Notes under the pieces: generated by a model
The model's input: the letters and a program-made list of their open reading frames with translations, nothing else
Database searches by the model: none
What the model was told of the DNA's origin: nothing
Assembly: GCA_014529385.2 (NCBI GenBank)
Contig: CM043942.1
Span: 109,571,141 to 109,635,140, forward strand
From: Adiantum capillus-veneris
Lineage: Eukaryota > Streptophyta > Polypodiopsida > Polypodiales > Pteridaceae
Direction of reading: 5' to 3'
DNA length: 64,000 nt
In this document: positions 20,004 through 29,916 of the stretch, one piece after another
Layout: the number at the start of each line of letters is the position of its first letter
Position numbering within the stretch: position 1 is the stretch's first letter
Program-made: the position numbers and the translations under genes

Positions 20004-20621
20004 AAGTTCGCAGAGGTTGCTTCCCCGTTGCATATCTTGATACAGAAAGGAGTCCCTTTCTCGTGGGGATCCACAGAGGTGACTACCTTTCGGACCTTGA
20101 AAGAGAAATTGACTACGGGACCAATTTTGACTTTGCCGGACTTACAGAAGTCATTTGAAGTATATTGTGATGCTTGTGGTCGTAGTCTAGGTGCGGTCTT
20201 GATGCAAGAAGGCCATGTCATTGCTTACGAGAGCCAATTGTTCTCTAGGCCGGAGATGACAGCACAGATATATGAGAAAGAGCTTTTGGCGGTTATCCAT
20301 GCTCTTACTCAATGGCGGCATTACCTACTCAGAGCGGATTTTACTGTCTTTACAGACCATCAGAGTTTGCGCTACTTCTTGCCACAGAAGCAGCTTTCAG
20401 AAAAGCAGATGCGGTGGGCGAACATCTTGTCACGGTTTCACTTCCAGATTGTCCGTGTGCGGGGACAGAAGAATGTGGTGGCAGATGCTTTGTCTCGGAA
20501 GCCGTTGGTTCTGGCTATTTCCACGATACATCATAGGAGCTTCGAGGATATGGTCGATCCATATGCCACAGATACAATTTTGCAGATATTTTCACACGAA
20601 TACGGGATGGGGAGACAGTAG
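20004..20621 (+). pseudogene. Element I RNase H
   Basis: The best preserved domain: FEVYCDACGRSLGAVLMQEG, IAYESQLFS, YEKELLAVIHALTQWRHYLL, FTVFTDHQSLRYFL and NVVADALSRKPL in one open frame. The D-E-D residues of the RNase H fold are present (YCDA, KELLAV, TDHQ). It begins immediately after the stop at 20001, so it cannot be made as part of a polyprotein. Confidence 0.9.
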
Positions 20622-21804
20622 CTGGATACTCCCTTCGAGAAGGCTACTTGATGAGAAAGACTATGTTGTGCGTTACACAGCCGTTGCGGGAAAAGGTTAT
20701 GACTGAATGCCACTGTCCACCTTTTATGGGTCACCGCGGCATTGCTACCACCATGAAGGGGTAGAGAGATACTTCTTTTGGTCGAGACTCAAAAAGGATG
20801 TGGAAGAGTTTGTGCGCAGTATGCCAGAAGGTCAAGTTTGACAGGCATAAGGCACAGGAATTGTTACAGCCTTTGAGCATACCCACCCGCCCCTGGGAAA
20901 ATATTGAAATGGATTTCATTTTTGATCTCCCGAGAACACAGAATGATCAGATGATTTTCCGATTACATGGCACGTCTGAGACGATTGTCTCCGACAGAGA
21001 CCCCAGATTTATGAGTTTGTTTTGGAAGGCAATTTGGGAGAACATTGGCACGTGGTTGCAGTTCTCATCATCGTTCCATTTGCAGACTGACGGGCAATCT
21101 GAGATTGCCAATTCAGTGCTTTTAGATTTATTGAAGTCTTGTATCTCGGATCAGAAGACTCAATGGGAAAAGAACTTACCTTTGGTGGAATTTGCCTACA
21201 ATAACAAGATACACTCTTCGACAGGGAAGACGCCATTTGAGATTGTTGAAAGTGCTACGAAGGTTCCATCCTTCCTGAGCACGAAAGATTAGATATTTGA
21301 AGCGGATGAATATTCACGAAATTTGGATACAGCTTTTGCCAAGGTTCGCGAGACTTTGCAAAAGTCTCAAGAACGACAGAAAAAGGCAGCGGATCGCCAT
21401 CGTCGCGACTTGCAACTGAAGGAGGATGATTGGATTCTCTTTCTTTTGAGAAGGCACGCCTAAGAAAGAAAAAGAGAAAGAAAAAGCTTATTATGCGATA
21501 CTACGGACCTTTCCAAATTACTGAAAAGATAAATGATGTCTCCTTCCGATTGAAACTGCCAAATACTTGGAGGATTCACAATGCATTCCATGTGAGTCTC
21601 TTGAAACCTTTTAAAGGTGATGTGCCTAATGATAGGGAGCCTGATGAGCAACCCGAAGTGGAAGAAAACGAGGAGATCCTTGTTCCTGAACAGATTTGGC
21701 ACATAAGGATACGAAGACTAAAGGTAAAGTCCGAAGGCGGTTCTTGGTTAAGTTCAAGAACTTTCCTGCATTTGATGCGAAGTGGATGGAGGAGGAGGAC
21801 CTAG
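20622..21804 (+). pseudogene. Element I integrase with a core deletion
   Basis: Frame pieces read MTECHCPPFMGHRGIATT (zinc-binding His residues), [31 protein letters not shown] (first catalytic Asp), then directly [18 protein letters not shown] (second Asp), HLQTDGQSEIAN (catalytic Glu region), VEFAYNNKIHSSTGKTPFEIV and the C-terminal [19 protein letters not shown]. About 35 residues normally between the first and second Asp are missing, as in B. Other lesions are a lost stretch around the Cys pair and stops at 21290 and 21463. Confidence 0.88.
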
Positions 21805-22436
21805 CAGATACTCCTCGGATTGTGAAACTTTACCTCGATGTTTTGGTTTAGCATAGTCTACTCCAAACGGAACCCAGAAATTCAGCTTGGCCGAAAAATC
21901 TGGTGTAGTGGGATGCACAAGAGGGGAGTTACTCCGCTCCTTTGTCAACAGATGCCTTGATTTTGATACTAAAGTCACTAATGTCTCTTTGAGCTTCAAG
22001 GATACTGAGAGCTGATAGGATTCTGCTGAATGACTTTATGAAATGGAATTCCTGATAATGATACTGATTTGTTCTTGACTTCTTTTGAGTGTAGGAACTG
22101 ATAGACGAAATGACTGCAGCATTTTGGTCTGATTGATCTCGAATAGACATGGTTGCAATAGGGGTTAGTCAATCGGACATCGATGAGGTCCCGATTGGAC
22201 CTACATGTGATTGCTAGCTACATTGCCGATAAATCATGGTCTAAGATCCGAATGAATGTTGAATGTCATGTGATGTCCTGTGATGTCTGGTGATGTCCTG
22301 TGATGTTGTGTGATGTGACTGTCAATTTTGTACATGTGCTAGATGTGTGTTCCTAGTACGTAGGTACTAATAGTCAGTGTCTACTAAGACGGTTTATGGC
22401 TTTTGTCGGTTTTGCAGGCGTAATAGCGGTCGATTA
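21805..22436 (+). other. Element I 3' untranslated interior
   Basis: Noncoding, the counterpart of 6793-7404 in element B. It contains a short run of TGTGATGTC-type repeats near 22270-22310. Confidence 0.65.
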
Positions 22437-22458
22437 GAATGCTTTCAAGAGGGGGGTA
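22437..22458 (+). other. Element I polypurine tract
   Basis: TTTCAAGAGGGGGGTA directly before the TGTCAC of the 3' LTR. Confidence 0.85.
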
Positions 22459-22992
22459 TGTCACAAAGTGATGACGTGGCTACGGACAACAAAAACCCTA
22501 ATTTCTGCCAGAAACCCTAATTTCTGAAAATCGAGGAGGGGATTTTTATTTCTATTTTTTTTATTAAAAAAAAAAATTAATGAGCGACGCAAATCCTAGC
22601 TTTTTGCTAGACACGGATTTTGGATGAGAGAAAGAGTTGAATTGCTTTATTTTAACTCTCATTGAGAGAGAGAGAGAATTTGCTTTTGTTTCAAGCTTTT
22701 GGGGCTCTGCTTTTGGGCATCCCTTGTAATCTTTAAATTAGTGGTGAGGGCCTCACTTCTCAGAGCATCTGGACGCAGAGTCTGAGAGTGAAACCCGACC
22801 CACTCTCTTGTACTTTGAACTGATTAATACAAAAAGAAATACCGAAAGGGGCGCCAGTCTTTGGGGCCAATATCTCTAGGCACGGAACTCCGCCAGGCCA
22901 GTGCAAATCTATTGTGATCTATGAATTGTTTGAAGTGGTTATTTGGTGCTGTCGCGATTGATTCTTGACTTGGAGTGTCCAAGTTTGTTACA
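22459..22992 (+). repeat. Element I 3' LTR
   Basis: Matches 16640-17240 except for the shorter GA run and the loss of one AAACCCTAA box (two remain, at 22493-22501 and 22512-22520). Confidence 0.92.
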
Positions 22993-23131
22993 TCTTCTCT
23001 GGGAATGTCGGAGTCCCATATGCCATGAGCATGGCCATATCTCGTGTGAACTCCTTTGATGAGTGCATAGGTGTGTCCATAGCAAACCACAAGTCACCAC
23101 CCCCTCTGGAGTGCGCACTGCCGAATGATGG
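22993..23131 (-). pseudogene. Upstream part of the exon-like frame interrupted by element I
   Basis: On the minus strand a candidate 3' splice site (TTCATTCTAG) at 23132-23135 precedes an open frame with GGGDLWFAMDTPMHSSKEFTR and LMAYGTPTFPEK. It runs into the I insertion and resumes in phase at 16639. Joined, the frame would be about 127 codons. EFTRDM here and EFTREM in the second part hint at an internal repeat. Family unknown. Confidence 0.4.
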
Positions 23132-23135
23132 CTAG

Positions 23136-23922
23136 AATGAATGGCTCTCCCAAGGATCGTACGCCCGTAGATGATAAAGCCGATGTCGAAGATACCGTGT
23201 ACTGCAACAGTCACTAAGAGACCGCACGGACAATTACCGGATGGTGTCTTGGCAGGAGGTAACTTCATCCTTTGTCGAAAAACACCAGCCATGTGTCTGC
23301 TGTCCACCCAAAAACGCAACTGCGAGGTGATGAAGACACTGTTGTCCAGTGATTTTCAACGTGCTCGTACACTCCCGACAGGGTCCGGAGCGGTGCAGAG
23401 GGTTTGGGGAGGGTGTCAAGGTAACAACACCAGGTGGGCTGAAAACAGAGAAAACAGCAAGTGTTTATGGCTGAAATCTGTTGGATATGTAGAGGAATTT
23501 TGACGGCGAGGCACCAGCAGATGCCGAGCCGTGTAGGAATAGCAAGATCCAATGGCAAGGCCCAACACTGCCCCCTCTTGCAAAAACGCTGTTGTCGGCC
23601 AAAAACGCAGATCTGGCTGAAAACACAAATTGGAGGGAGGGGTTTTCTAGCGACGAAAATGCCCAAAAGGGCCAGCGCTGGCTGCCAAAAGGTGATCGCT
23701 AGGTGTGGGAGCAACAACACAAGTGGAGGTGGGGGTCCACCACGATAGAAAAAACCCAGACTCCATCGTGTGCTTGGTTTTTGCAAAACGCTGGCAGATC
23801 TGCAGAAAACGCTGGCTAATCTGATCTTCTTCTTGGGAGGGAGGACCTCCTCGGGAAAGATGCGCCTTGGACATGGAGGGCATGTGCTCTAATATCATGT
23901 GAGAGTGCGCGTGTGCGGAAGC

Positions 23923-23924
<2 letters not shown>
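23136..23924. other. Anonymous sequence with CCAAAAACGC motifs
   Basis: Several (C)CAAAAACGC and GCTGGC(C/A)AA motifs recur between 23300 and 23820. At 23886-23901 the minus strand reads a near match to an iMet primer site (CATGATATTAGAGC against CATGGTATCAGAGC), so an old minus-strand LTR element may end here. No coding domain is recognised. Confidence 0.35.

Positions 23925-23990
<66 letters not shown>
23925..23990. repeat. (GA)33 microsatellite
   Basis: Uninterrupted GA run. Confidence 0.95.
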
Positions 23991-23992
<2 letters not shown>

Positions 23993-24365
23993 ACCAAGAT
24001 ATGGTGAAGAGGGGGCGATCAACCCCCCATGACTACCATGAGCAGAAGACCCAAACACAATAACCAGATGATGGAGGTGGGTATCCCCTGGCCCCATAAA
24101 TAGGTGTCCAAGGGGAGGTAGGGCAATGCCAAATAAAATCCCCTCGACCCAACAAGAAAAGAAATATATATGAGGACGCCCGGACAATGGTGGACGGCCG
24201 GGAGTGGGTAGCCGCACAGTGCAGAGAAAATGCATATGCCAAGGGTGGCCAGCCCGGAGGCACACTAGCCGTACATGTATGCCTAGACCTGTGAAGCAAC
24301 AGATTGGTGTAAATCTAACACAATTAGCACAGGCATTTTGAGCATAAGCTCATCATCAACAGAAG
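23991..24365. other. Anonymous spacer, possible old LTR body
   Basis: Noncoding; includes CCATAAATAGGTG at about 24095, which on either strand could be a weak TATA-like motif. No partner repeat is present in the window. Confidence 0.3.
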
Positions 24366-24755
24366 GAAGTCCATGAGGGAGATAGACATCTTGGGCCAAA
24401 TCATATTGCTTGAGGTTGCTTACATGGATCCAGCCAAGGTAGAGGCAATTTAGAGTTGGCCACAATTTAAGAATGTGCATAAAATGAGGAACTTCTTGGG
24501 GCTATGTTCCTACTACAGGAGTTTATATGAATGCTTATAGAAATTGCTTCACCGTTGCATGCCCTTGCCAAAAAAGGGGGTCCATGCACGTGGAGACCTA
24601 CTCACTTACAGCTTTTGAGCGACTAACGAAGAAGTTAACCACAAAATCTATTTTGATTCTTCTAAATCTTCAAAAATCAGGTGCATTGTGATGCCTTGGT
24701 AGCAGTCTAGGAGTCACATTGATGCAAGATGACCATGTGGTAGCTTATGAGATTC
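24366..24755 (+). pseudogene. Ty3/gypsy RT-RNase H remnant
   Basis: Plus-strand pieces read MDPAKVEAI, FKNVHKMRNFLGLCSYYR, LTKKLTTKSILIL, LGVTLMQDDHVVAYE across frame changes and stops. This spans the RT thumb through early RNase H, homologous to 19880-20240 of element I but strongly diverged. No LTR is attached. Confidence 0.75.
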
Positions 24756-24926
24756 ATCTTCTCCTGCCTCATCTTCAACCCGCCTTTGTCTTTTAATCAG
24801 GTTTGTATTCATGGTCTGTGTAGCATTAGTTGCTAGAGAACTCCACGACACATCAATGAAGGTGATAGACACCATCCTTCAAGGATCCATGAGCTGTTCA
24901 TCATCTCATAAAACCTCCGCACATTT

Positions 24927-24944
24927 TGTGTGTGTGTGTGTGTG

Positions 24945-24999
<55 letters not shown>

Positions 25000-25042
25000 T
25001 GTGTGTGTGTGTGTGTACATGTACACACACACACACACACAC
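24927..25042. repeat. (GT)n / (CA)n palindromic microsatellite
   Basis: A (GT)n tract broken by two short interruptions switches at TACATGTA (25016-25023) to (CA)n. The junction is a near-perfect inverted repeat with no loop spacer. Confidence 0.92.
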
Positions 25043-25046
25043 CCCT

Positions 25047-25235
25047 AGATGAATCCAAGATAACCCCAGATTCCTCTTTGAAAAGTCTTAAATAAATTGT
25101 TGGCTCTAGATTTTTGCTGGCACTCTCAAAAATGGAATGTAATTGCAACCCTTCTATAGTAGTCCCAACATAGCCGTTACTAACTTTTGTGACGGGCATA
25201 TCATAACCCAAATTCAGTTCCCTTGCAGCTTGCAA
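25047..25235 (-). other. Unidentified open frame
   Basis: The minus frame with ARELNLGYDMPVTKV, GTTIEGLQLHSIFESA and YLRLFKEESG is open for about 63 codons and has balanced composition. No family recognised. It abuts the microsatellite, which contributes only repetitive residues. Confidence 0.25.
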
Positions 25236-25410
25236 TAAAGCTACACAAGACCTGCGGTACCCCTATGCAGACCTATGGTATCCTTGCAGCATCAGCTTCA
25301 CAGAGTACTCGACAACATATCAATGGAGGTCAATAAAAGCCTCTCTCTTTCTTACGTGTATTTAAAATCTCAATCTCATCATTTGAGAAACCTTTACTGA
25401 AACTTGTTGT

Positions 25411-25415
<5 letters not shown>

Positions 25416-25478
<63 letters not shown>

Positions 25479-25494
25479 GCACGCGCGCGCGCAC
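25416..25494. repeat. Compound (TC)n(AC)n(GC)n microsatellite
   Basis: TC (25416-25458) passes into AC (25459-25478) and then an ACGCGCGCGC segment (25479-25494). The last part is alternating purine-pyrimidine. Confidence 0.93.
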
Positions 25495-25499
25495 CCGGG

Positions 25500-28320
25500 C
25501 CTGATTTGCGATAATCAAATATGTAGAAACATCCTAAATGCAAATCGCAGTCTGCTGTGTGAGGGAAGGTGTGCATGTACGCGTACCTTTCTGAAACTGG
25601 CGGAGAGAAACGACCGAGGAAACCATAAGAGCAGAGTGAAATGCGCTCTTGGTCTTTCAAGCATCAACTCGCAGTCATGAGGTAATGAATGCATATAATG
25701 AATAAGTGATGTAAGGGCGTGATTTGAATAGGAAGAGCGTAATGAATATAAAGACTCACTCTATTTGATAAGAAATTTTAACTATTGGAGGATAAGGCTG
25801 GATACACACTCAATCCATGCGCACCCGTCACTTTTGGGGATGGGTAGGCGCTATACTTTTAAAAAGCCAGTGAAATTCTAGTAGAAACGTTCATCGTATT
25901 GGTTCACACCCTGTTGAGGGTGCGTTGGCAGAAGCTTACCCCCGTCGAGCTTGGGTATGGGGTGGAGGCTGTCCAAATTCTTGTCCTCCGCCCGTTTTGT
26001 ACTACATATCAGAAGGTGCCGCTTGGCCTTCACGTCTGCGCACCCAACATTGGGCACGCAATCTGTAACGAGCCTAAATAATATTGTCACGAAAATGATA
26101 AATATGTCACTTCACATGGATTTTAATTCCAAACTTTTTGTGTCCGATTTTATTTTCGCGAAAAAATATACTACGAGTTGCACCTTGACTATTGTGTATA
26201 CACTTAGAAGCCATTGCTTCCACTTCCTTCAACGTCATTAAATACGCCCATGCCCTTGTGTTAAGGCCTCGAGACCGAGAAGTGGCATTAATAAACGGAT
26301 TGGTCTTCCCAAAGGGGCAAGGCTTTAGAGACGACCGGCCTTTTTGCTTGGTAGGAGTTGTTATGAAAGTTTGTCGAGAACCTTATGTTTAATATGATCT
26401 AATAGACATGAAATAGAAGAAAATATAACAACAAATGATTCAATAGACATGAACTTGAATGTATAGAATCTAATAAGAAATGGGAAAGCTCTTTAAATGA
26501 TATAGAGGACATGAAATTGAAGACACTATTATGACCAACAAGTAATTTATCAGATATACAATTTAGAAAGAGACAACCACATCAACATTTATGAGAGGAC
26601 ATTTTAGTGATCTAAGAGCTAATGGAAGAAACATATGATATAGTATTGATTAAACATTAATTTTCAATGAAACATATACCGCACAAGTAAAGGGAATTTA
26701 AATCTTTCTTGTTTGTTTTAAAAACATGTATTTCTTATAGTGTAGTGGGTGAATTCGCAAAATATTTTATCCAATGGAGACTGTGATATTGTATTTATGG
26801 ATGAATGTTTTCTCTAGTATACATGCTACATGCAAATTTATACAAACAAAGACGTTCAAAGTTTTCTTTGCTTATAGTTTTATTGTGGCGTCTATGTTTT
26901 TCTTCTTTTGTAGTTTTTTGTGACGTCTATGTATTGGCATCCATTTTGTTGGCATTTGATGGAGTAGATCGTGTATCTGATATTCATGTTCTCTTGTTGC
27001 TTGGATTGTTGTGTGCAAGCAACAATACTTGGCTCTTGTTGTTCTATTCTACATGATAAGAACAAAGGTAGTGTGAAACAAAATAGAGAATTCATGAATG
27101 ATGGGCTATGTGTTTTATATAGCTGATGAATATTATGTTAAATTGATATGAACCTATAGCTTGGTTGTTGATATTGATGTAGTTGTAAGGATCAAAATCT
27201 CCAAACTGTGTTTTGTAAAGATCTCATGGTGCCATGTGATTTATGGATCTGTGATGAATGGTGCCTACTCATTGAACTATTTTGTGAAGATGGTCAAGAT
27301 TTTGTTTGCATCATTGTTTTTCATGTCTATTAGGTCCTTGAAGGAAATGTCATAGGCATAGTGGAGCATTTCAAGATGTAGGGCTTGATGGTTGTCTTTG
27401 TTTGCAATAATCGAGTTGCATCCTCTACAATTTGGAGGTCTTTGAGCACGTCAATTTCTATTTATAGTTTATCAATTGTCTCTTTGATTGGACCTTCAAA
27501 AAAAGAATGTGTTTGTGCATCATATTGTACTTGTTTAGATAAGTAAGGTAGTGATAGAATATTACAACTATATTGTATAGAACTAACTGGTTGCTCTTTT
27601 GATGCCCATATTTTTATCATCGATGTATTTGCCTACATAGTTGTTTATGAATGATCGCATTTCCATGTAGTTTGAGAAACCCTTAATATATGTGGCCAGG
27701 TAGCAACCTACAAGGTTAATAGGATCATTTGCTTCGACGTGGGATACTCTTGTGGTTAAATCTTAGGTTGTTTTCTTGAGCCAATGTTCTACTTAAAAAG
27801 GTCAAGAAGTCTCTGCAAGGGTGTCGGATTATCATTAGTATAGGTACAATCGCATGCATGGAAGGCACATCATGTGGTATGTTTTATACACTAGGATACC
27901 TTGAAGTTGCTCATGTTGTTGAGTATGCTTTTCCCTGCAATGGTGACATGATTAGATTCTTCAAAAATCGGGACTAAAAGGGTGTGAAAAGAGTAGAATA
28001 TGTGCTTATGACAATAAAAACAAATCAATACAGAAAGGAAGTGGAAGAGTTTAACGTATGCTTGCTACAACACAAAAACAAAAAGACTTTCAATAGATCG
28101 ATTAGTTACACAATGATTGTTGCACATTTGTTTCAAACTTTATGACTATTATTATACAACAAAGTCATGAACGAATTGAAGAAATCATCTAGACATACAT
28201 GTGGAATCTTACTAATAATGAAGTTTGCAAAAAAAAAAAGTGGAATATATCAGGGGTTGGCTTGTAAGAATTTTGAGGTTTTGGCATTCTGCGAATCGTG
28301 AGAACTGCTATCATATACAT
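25500..28320. other. AT-rich anonymous region
   Basis: No element end, LTR or domain is recognised. The only suggestive frame is 27583-27762. The block at 25890-26080 is relatively GC-rich, with phrases such as GGCAGAAGCTTACCCCCGTC, but carries no recognised function. Confidence 0.45.
27583..27762 (-). other. Unidentified open frame, 59 codons
   Basis: The minus frame includes RVSHVEANDPINLVGCYLA and IKGFSNYMEMRSFINNYVG and ends in TAG. It is compositionally ordinary in an AT-rich region, which makes chance openness less likely, but it lacks an ATG at its start and has no recognised relatives. Confidence 0.25.
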
Positions 28321-28329
28321 GTGGTAGTG

Positions 28330-28719
28330 ATGTGTGTGAACACACTTAGGACCACTGGGGCATTTGTTGCTGCTAGAGCTATTTTTTCTATGGTTGAGCA
28401 GCAAGCTCGTCGGGATGTAAAAGATACACAGGCTTATGTATTGATTGCATTTTCTATGAAGCGCACTATTACTCCTCATATTGATTCAGCAAAACATGCT
28501 TGGGATATTCTGGATGGTCTTTATGCAAGTCGCAATGAGGCTAAAATTGCATTGCTACATAAAGAGCTGGAGTCGAAGATTATGCATGAGGAAAATGACA
28601 TGGACACTTTCCTTGCTGGTATCAAGGATATCAATGAGCAACTTATTTCTGCAGGCAAAGTCATTTTTGACAGTTCCCTTGCGCAAATTGTTCTTGATGC
28701 TTTGCCAGATTCTTACTAG
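28330..28719 (+). pseudogene. Element F gag (UBN2-like)
   Basis: The frame has RRDVKDTQAYVLIAFSM, AKHAWDILDGLYASRNEAKIALLHKELESKIM, MDTFLAGIKDINEQLISAG and VLDALPDSY. These are the UBN2 gag features ('A...W..L...y', 'L...l...km.e...v..f...i..i...L...G', 'iL..LP.sY'). It stops at 28717; further gag sequence downstream (MTQGNQEVVKFDALCTLLLQES) is in the same order but broken, and no clear zinc knuckle remains. Confidence 0.85.
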
Positions 28720-29058
28720 ACTTTTGCTAGTACTTAGAGACTTATGACCCAAGGAAATCAAGAAGTTGTCAAGTTTGATGCATTATGCACATTGCTGTTG
28801 CAAGAGTCACTTTCCATTAAAAAATAAAAGGGCTCAATAGCGTGCAGTTGAACATGACTTTATTGTTGCTCAAAGAAAAGGTGGCAACAACAATGTAGCC
28901 ACTTCTCATTGTTCTTCTACGAGTGGTAAATCACATGTTCCTAATGCTTTTGCTAAGGAGAACCTTTTGTCTGCACTTGTTGGACTTGGTCTTGTTATGA
29001 AATTTGTGGATGACAGATGTCGCAGTTTTGGTGATGAGATTGTCAAGCATTTTATGCC

Positions 29059-29916
29059 ATGGGCTCTATAAGCTCACTTTGTATGACAAGTATGGGAAAA
29101 ATTTTGCAAATGCAGTTGTGGATTTCTAAGGCTATTTTAGATGCAAAACTTTGGCATGCATGTTTTGGGCATCTAAATTTTGCCAATTTGGTGCATTTGC
29201 AAAAATTTGATATGGTTGCTTCTTTGCCGCCTCTTGAAGCACTTGTCAAACATGTTTGTGAAGACTGTATTTTGGGTAAGATGCAGCGTTTGAAGTTTCC
29301 AAAGGATGGTTCAGTTAGAGCTACATGCAAGTTGCAGCTTGTGTATAGTGATGTTTGTGGACCCATGCAAACTCCATCCTTGGGAAATTACCTTGCTTCG
29401 CGACTTTCATCGATGATTACTCAAGGCATGCATGGGTGCATCCGCTTAAGGCGAAGTCCAAAGTGTTTTTGTGCTTCAAGCAATTTTTGGCTATGGTTGA
29501 AAATGTCTCGAAATGTCCTATGGGCACCCTCCATTCCGATCGAGGGGGGAGTATATGTCTTATGAATTAATGCTTTTATGGCTAGTCGTGGAATAAAACA
29601 CCAATGTACAATGCAGTATACACCTCAACAAAATGGTGTTGTTGAGAGGAAAAATATGTCTCTTACAAAAATGGCACAGTGTATGGTCAAAAGTCAAGCT
29701 TTACCACATTTGTTTTGGCTTGAGGCTATTATGTGTGCCACTTGTGTACTTAACAGGTGTCCTACGAAATCTTTATAGTCTATGACTCCTTATGAAGCAT
29801 GGCATGATAGAAAGCCTTATATTGAGCACATGCGCGTTTTTGGTTGTTTGACTTATGCTTTGGTGCCACAAACGCATCACAAAAATTGGATGATAAGGCT
29901 ATCAAATGCAATTTTT
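29059..29916 (+). pseudogene. Element F GAG-pre-integrase and integrase
   Basis: LWHACFGHLNFANLVHLQ...C..C is the copia zinc-binding module. The catalytic core follows across three frame segments: VYSDVCGPM (first Asp), ATFIDDYSRHAWVHPLK, TLHSDRGG (second Asp), YTPQQNGVVERKN (catalytic Glu), then FWLEAI and MRVFGCLTYAL. The DD35E residues are all present, but a frameshift near 29400, another at 29545 and a stop at 29777 break it. The sequence ends at the E insertion. Confidence 0.88.

Larger units (their letters stand above)
16640..22992 (+). mobile_element. Element I: Ty3/gypsy retrotransposon, sister of element B
   Basis: LTRs 16640-17240 and 22459-22992 are flanked by an exact 5-bp duplication TCTTC (16635-16639, 22993-22997). 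The plus-strand order is primer site, gag, protease region, RT, RNase H, integrase, polypurine tract, which is Ty3/gypsy. Sequence matches element B throughout, in inverted orientation. Copy-specific lesions include a ~130-bp loss in the gag core (near 18265) and a ~75-bp loss between RT and the connection (near 19845). Lesions shared with B are the integrase-core gap and the UAG before the nucleocapsid knuckle. Confidence 0.93.
28330..29916 (+). mobile_element. Element F: Ty1/copia remnant, cut by element E
   Basis: Plus-strand gag, GAG-pre-integrase and integrase motifs in copia order, ending at the LTR of element E. No 5' LTR or primer site is recognised. Element G (45.7 kb) is a close relative by gag sequence. 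The RT and RNase H half is not seen on the far side of E. Confidence 0.85.

Noticed and set aside
24833-25235. Long His/Thr- or Cys/Val-repeat reading frames
   Set aside because: They are direct translations of the GT/CA microsatellite, not genes. The same holds for (GA)n/(TC)n frames at 5371-5643, 16851-17033, 23647-24265, 37245-37704 and 57000-57234.
26805-27355. Two hydrophobic plus-strand frames
   Set aside because: They reflect T-rich composition. No signal, domain or conservation can be argued.
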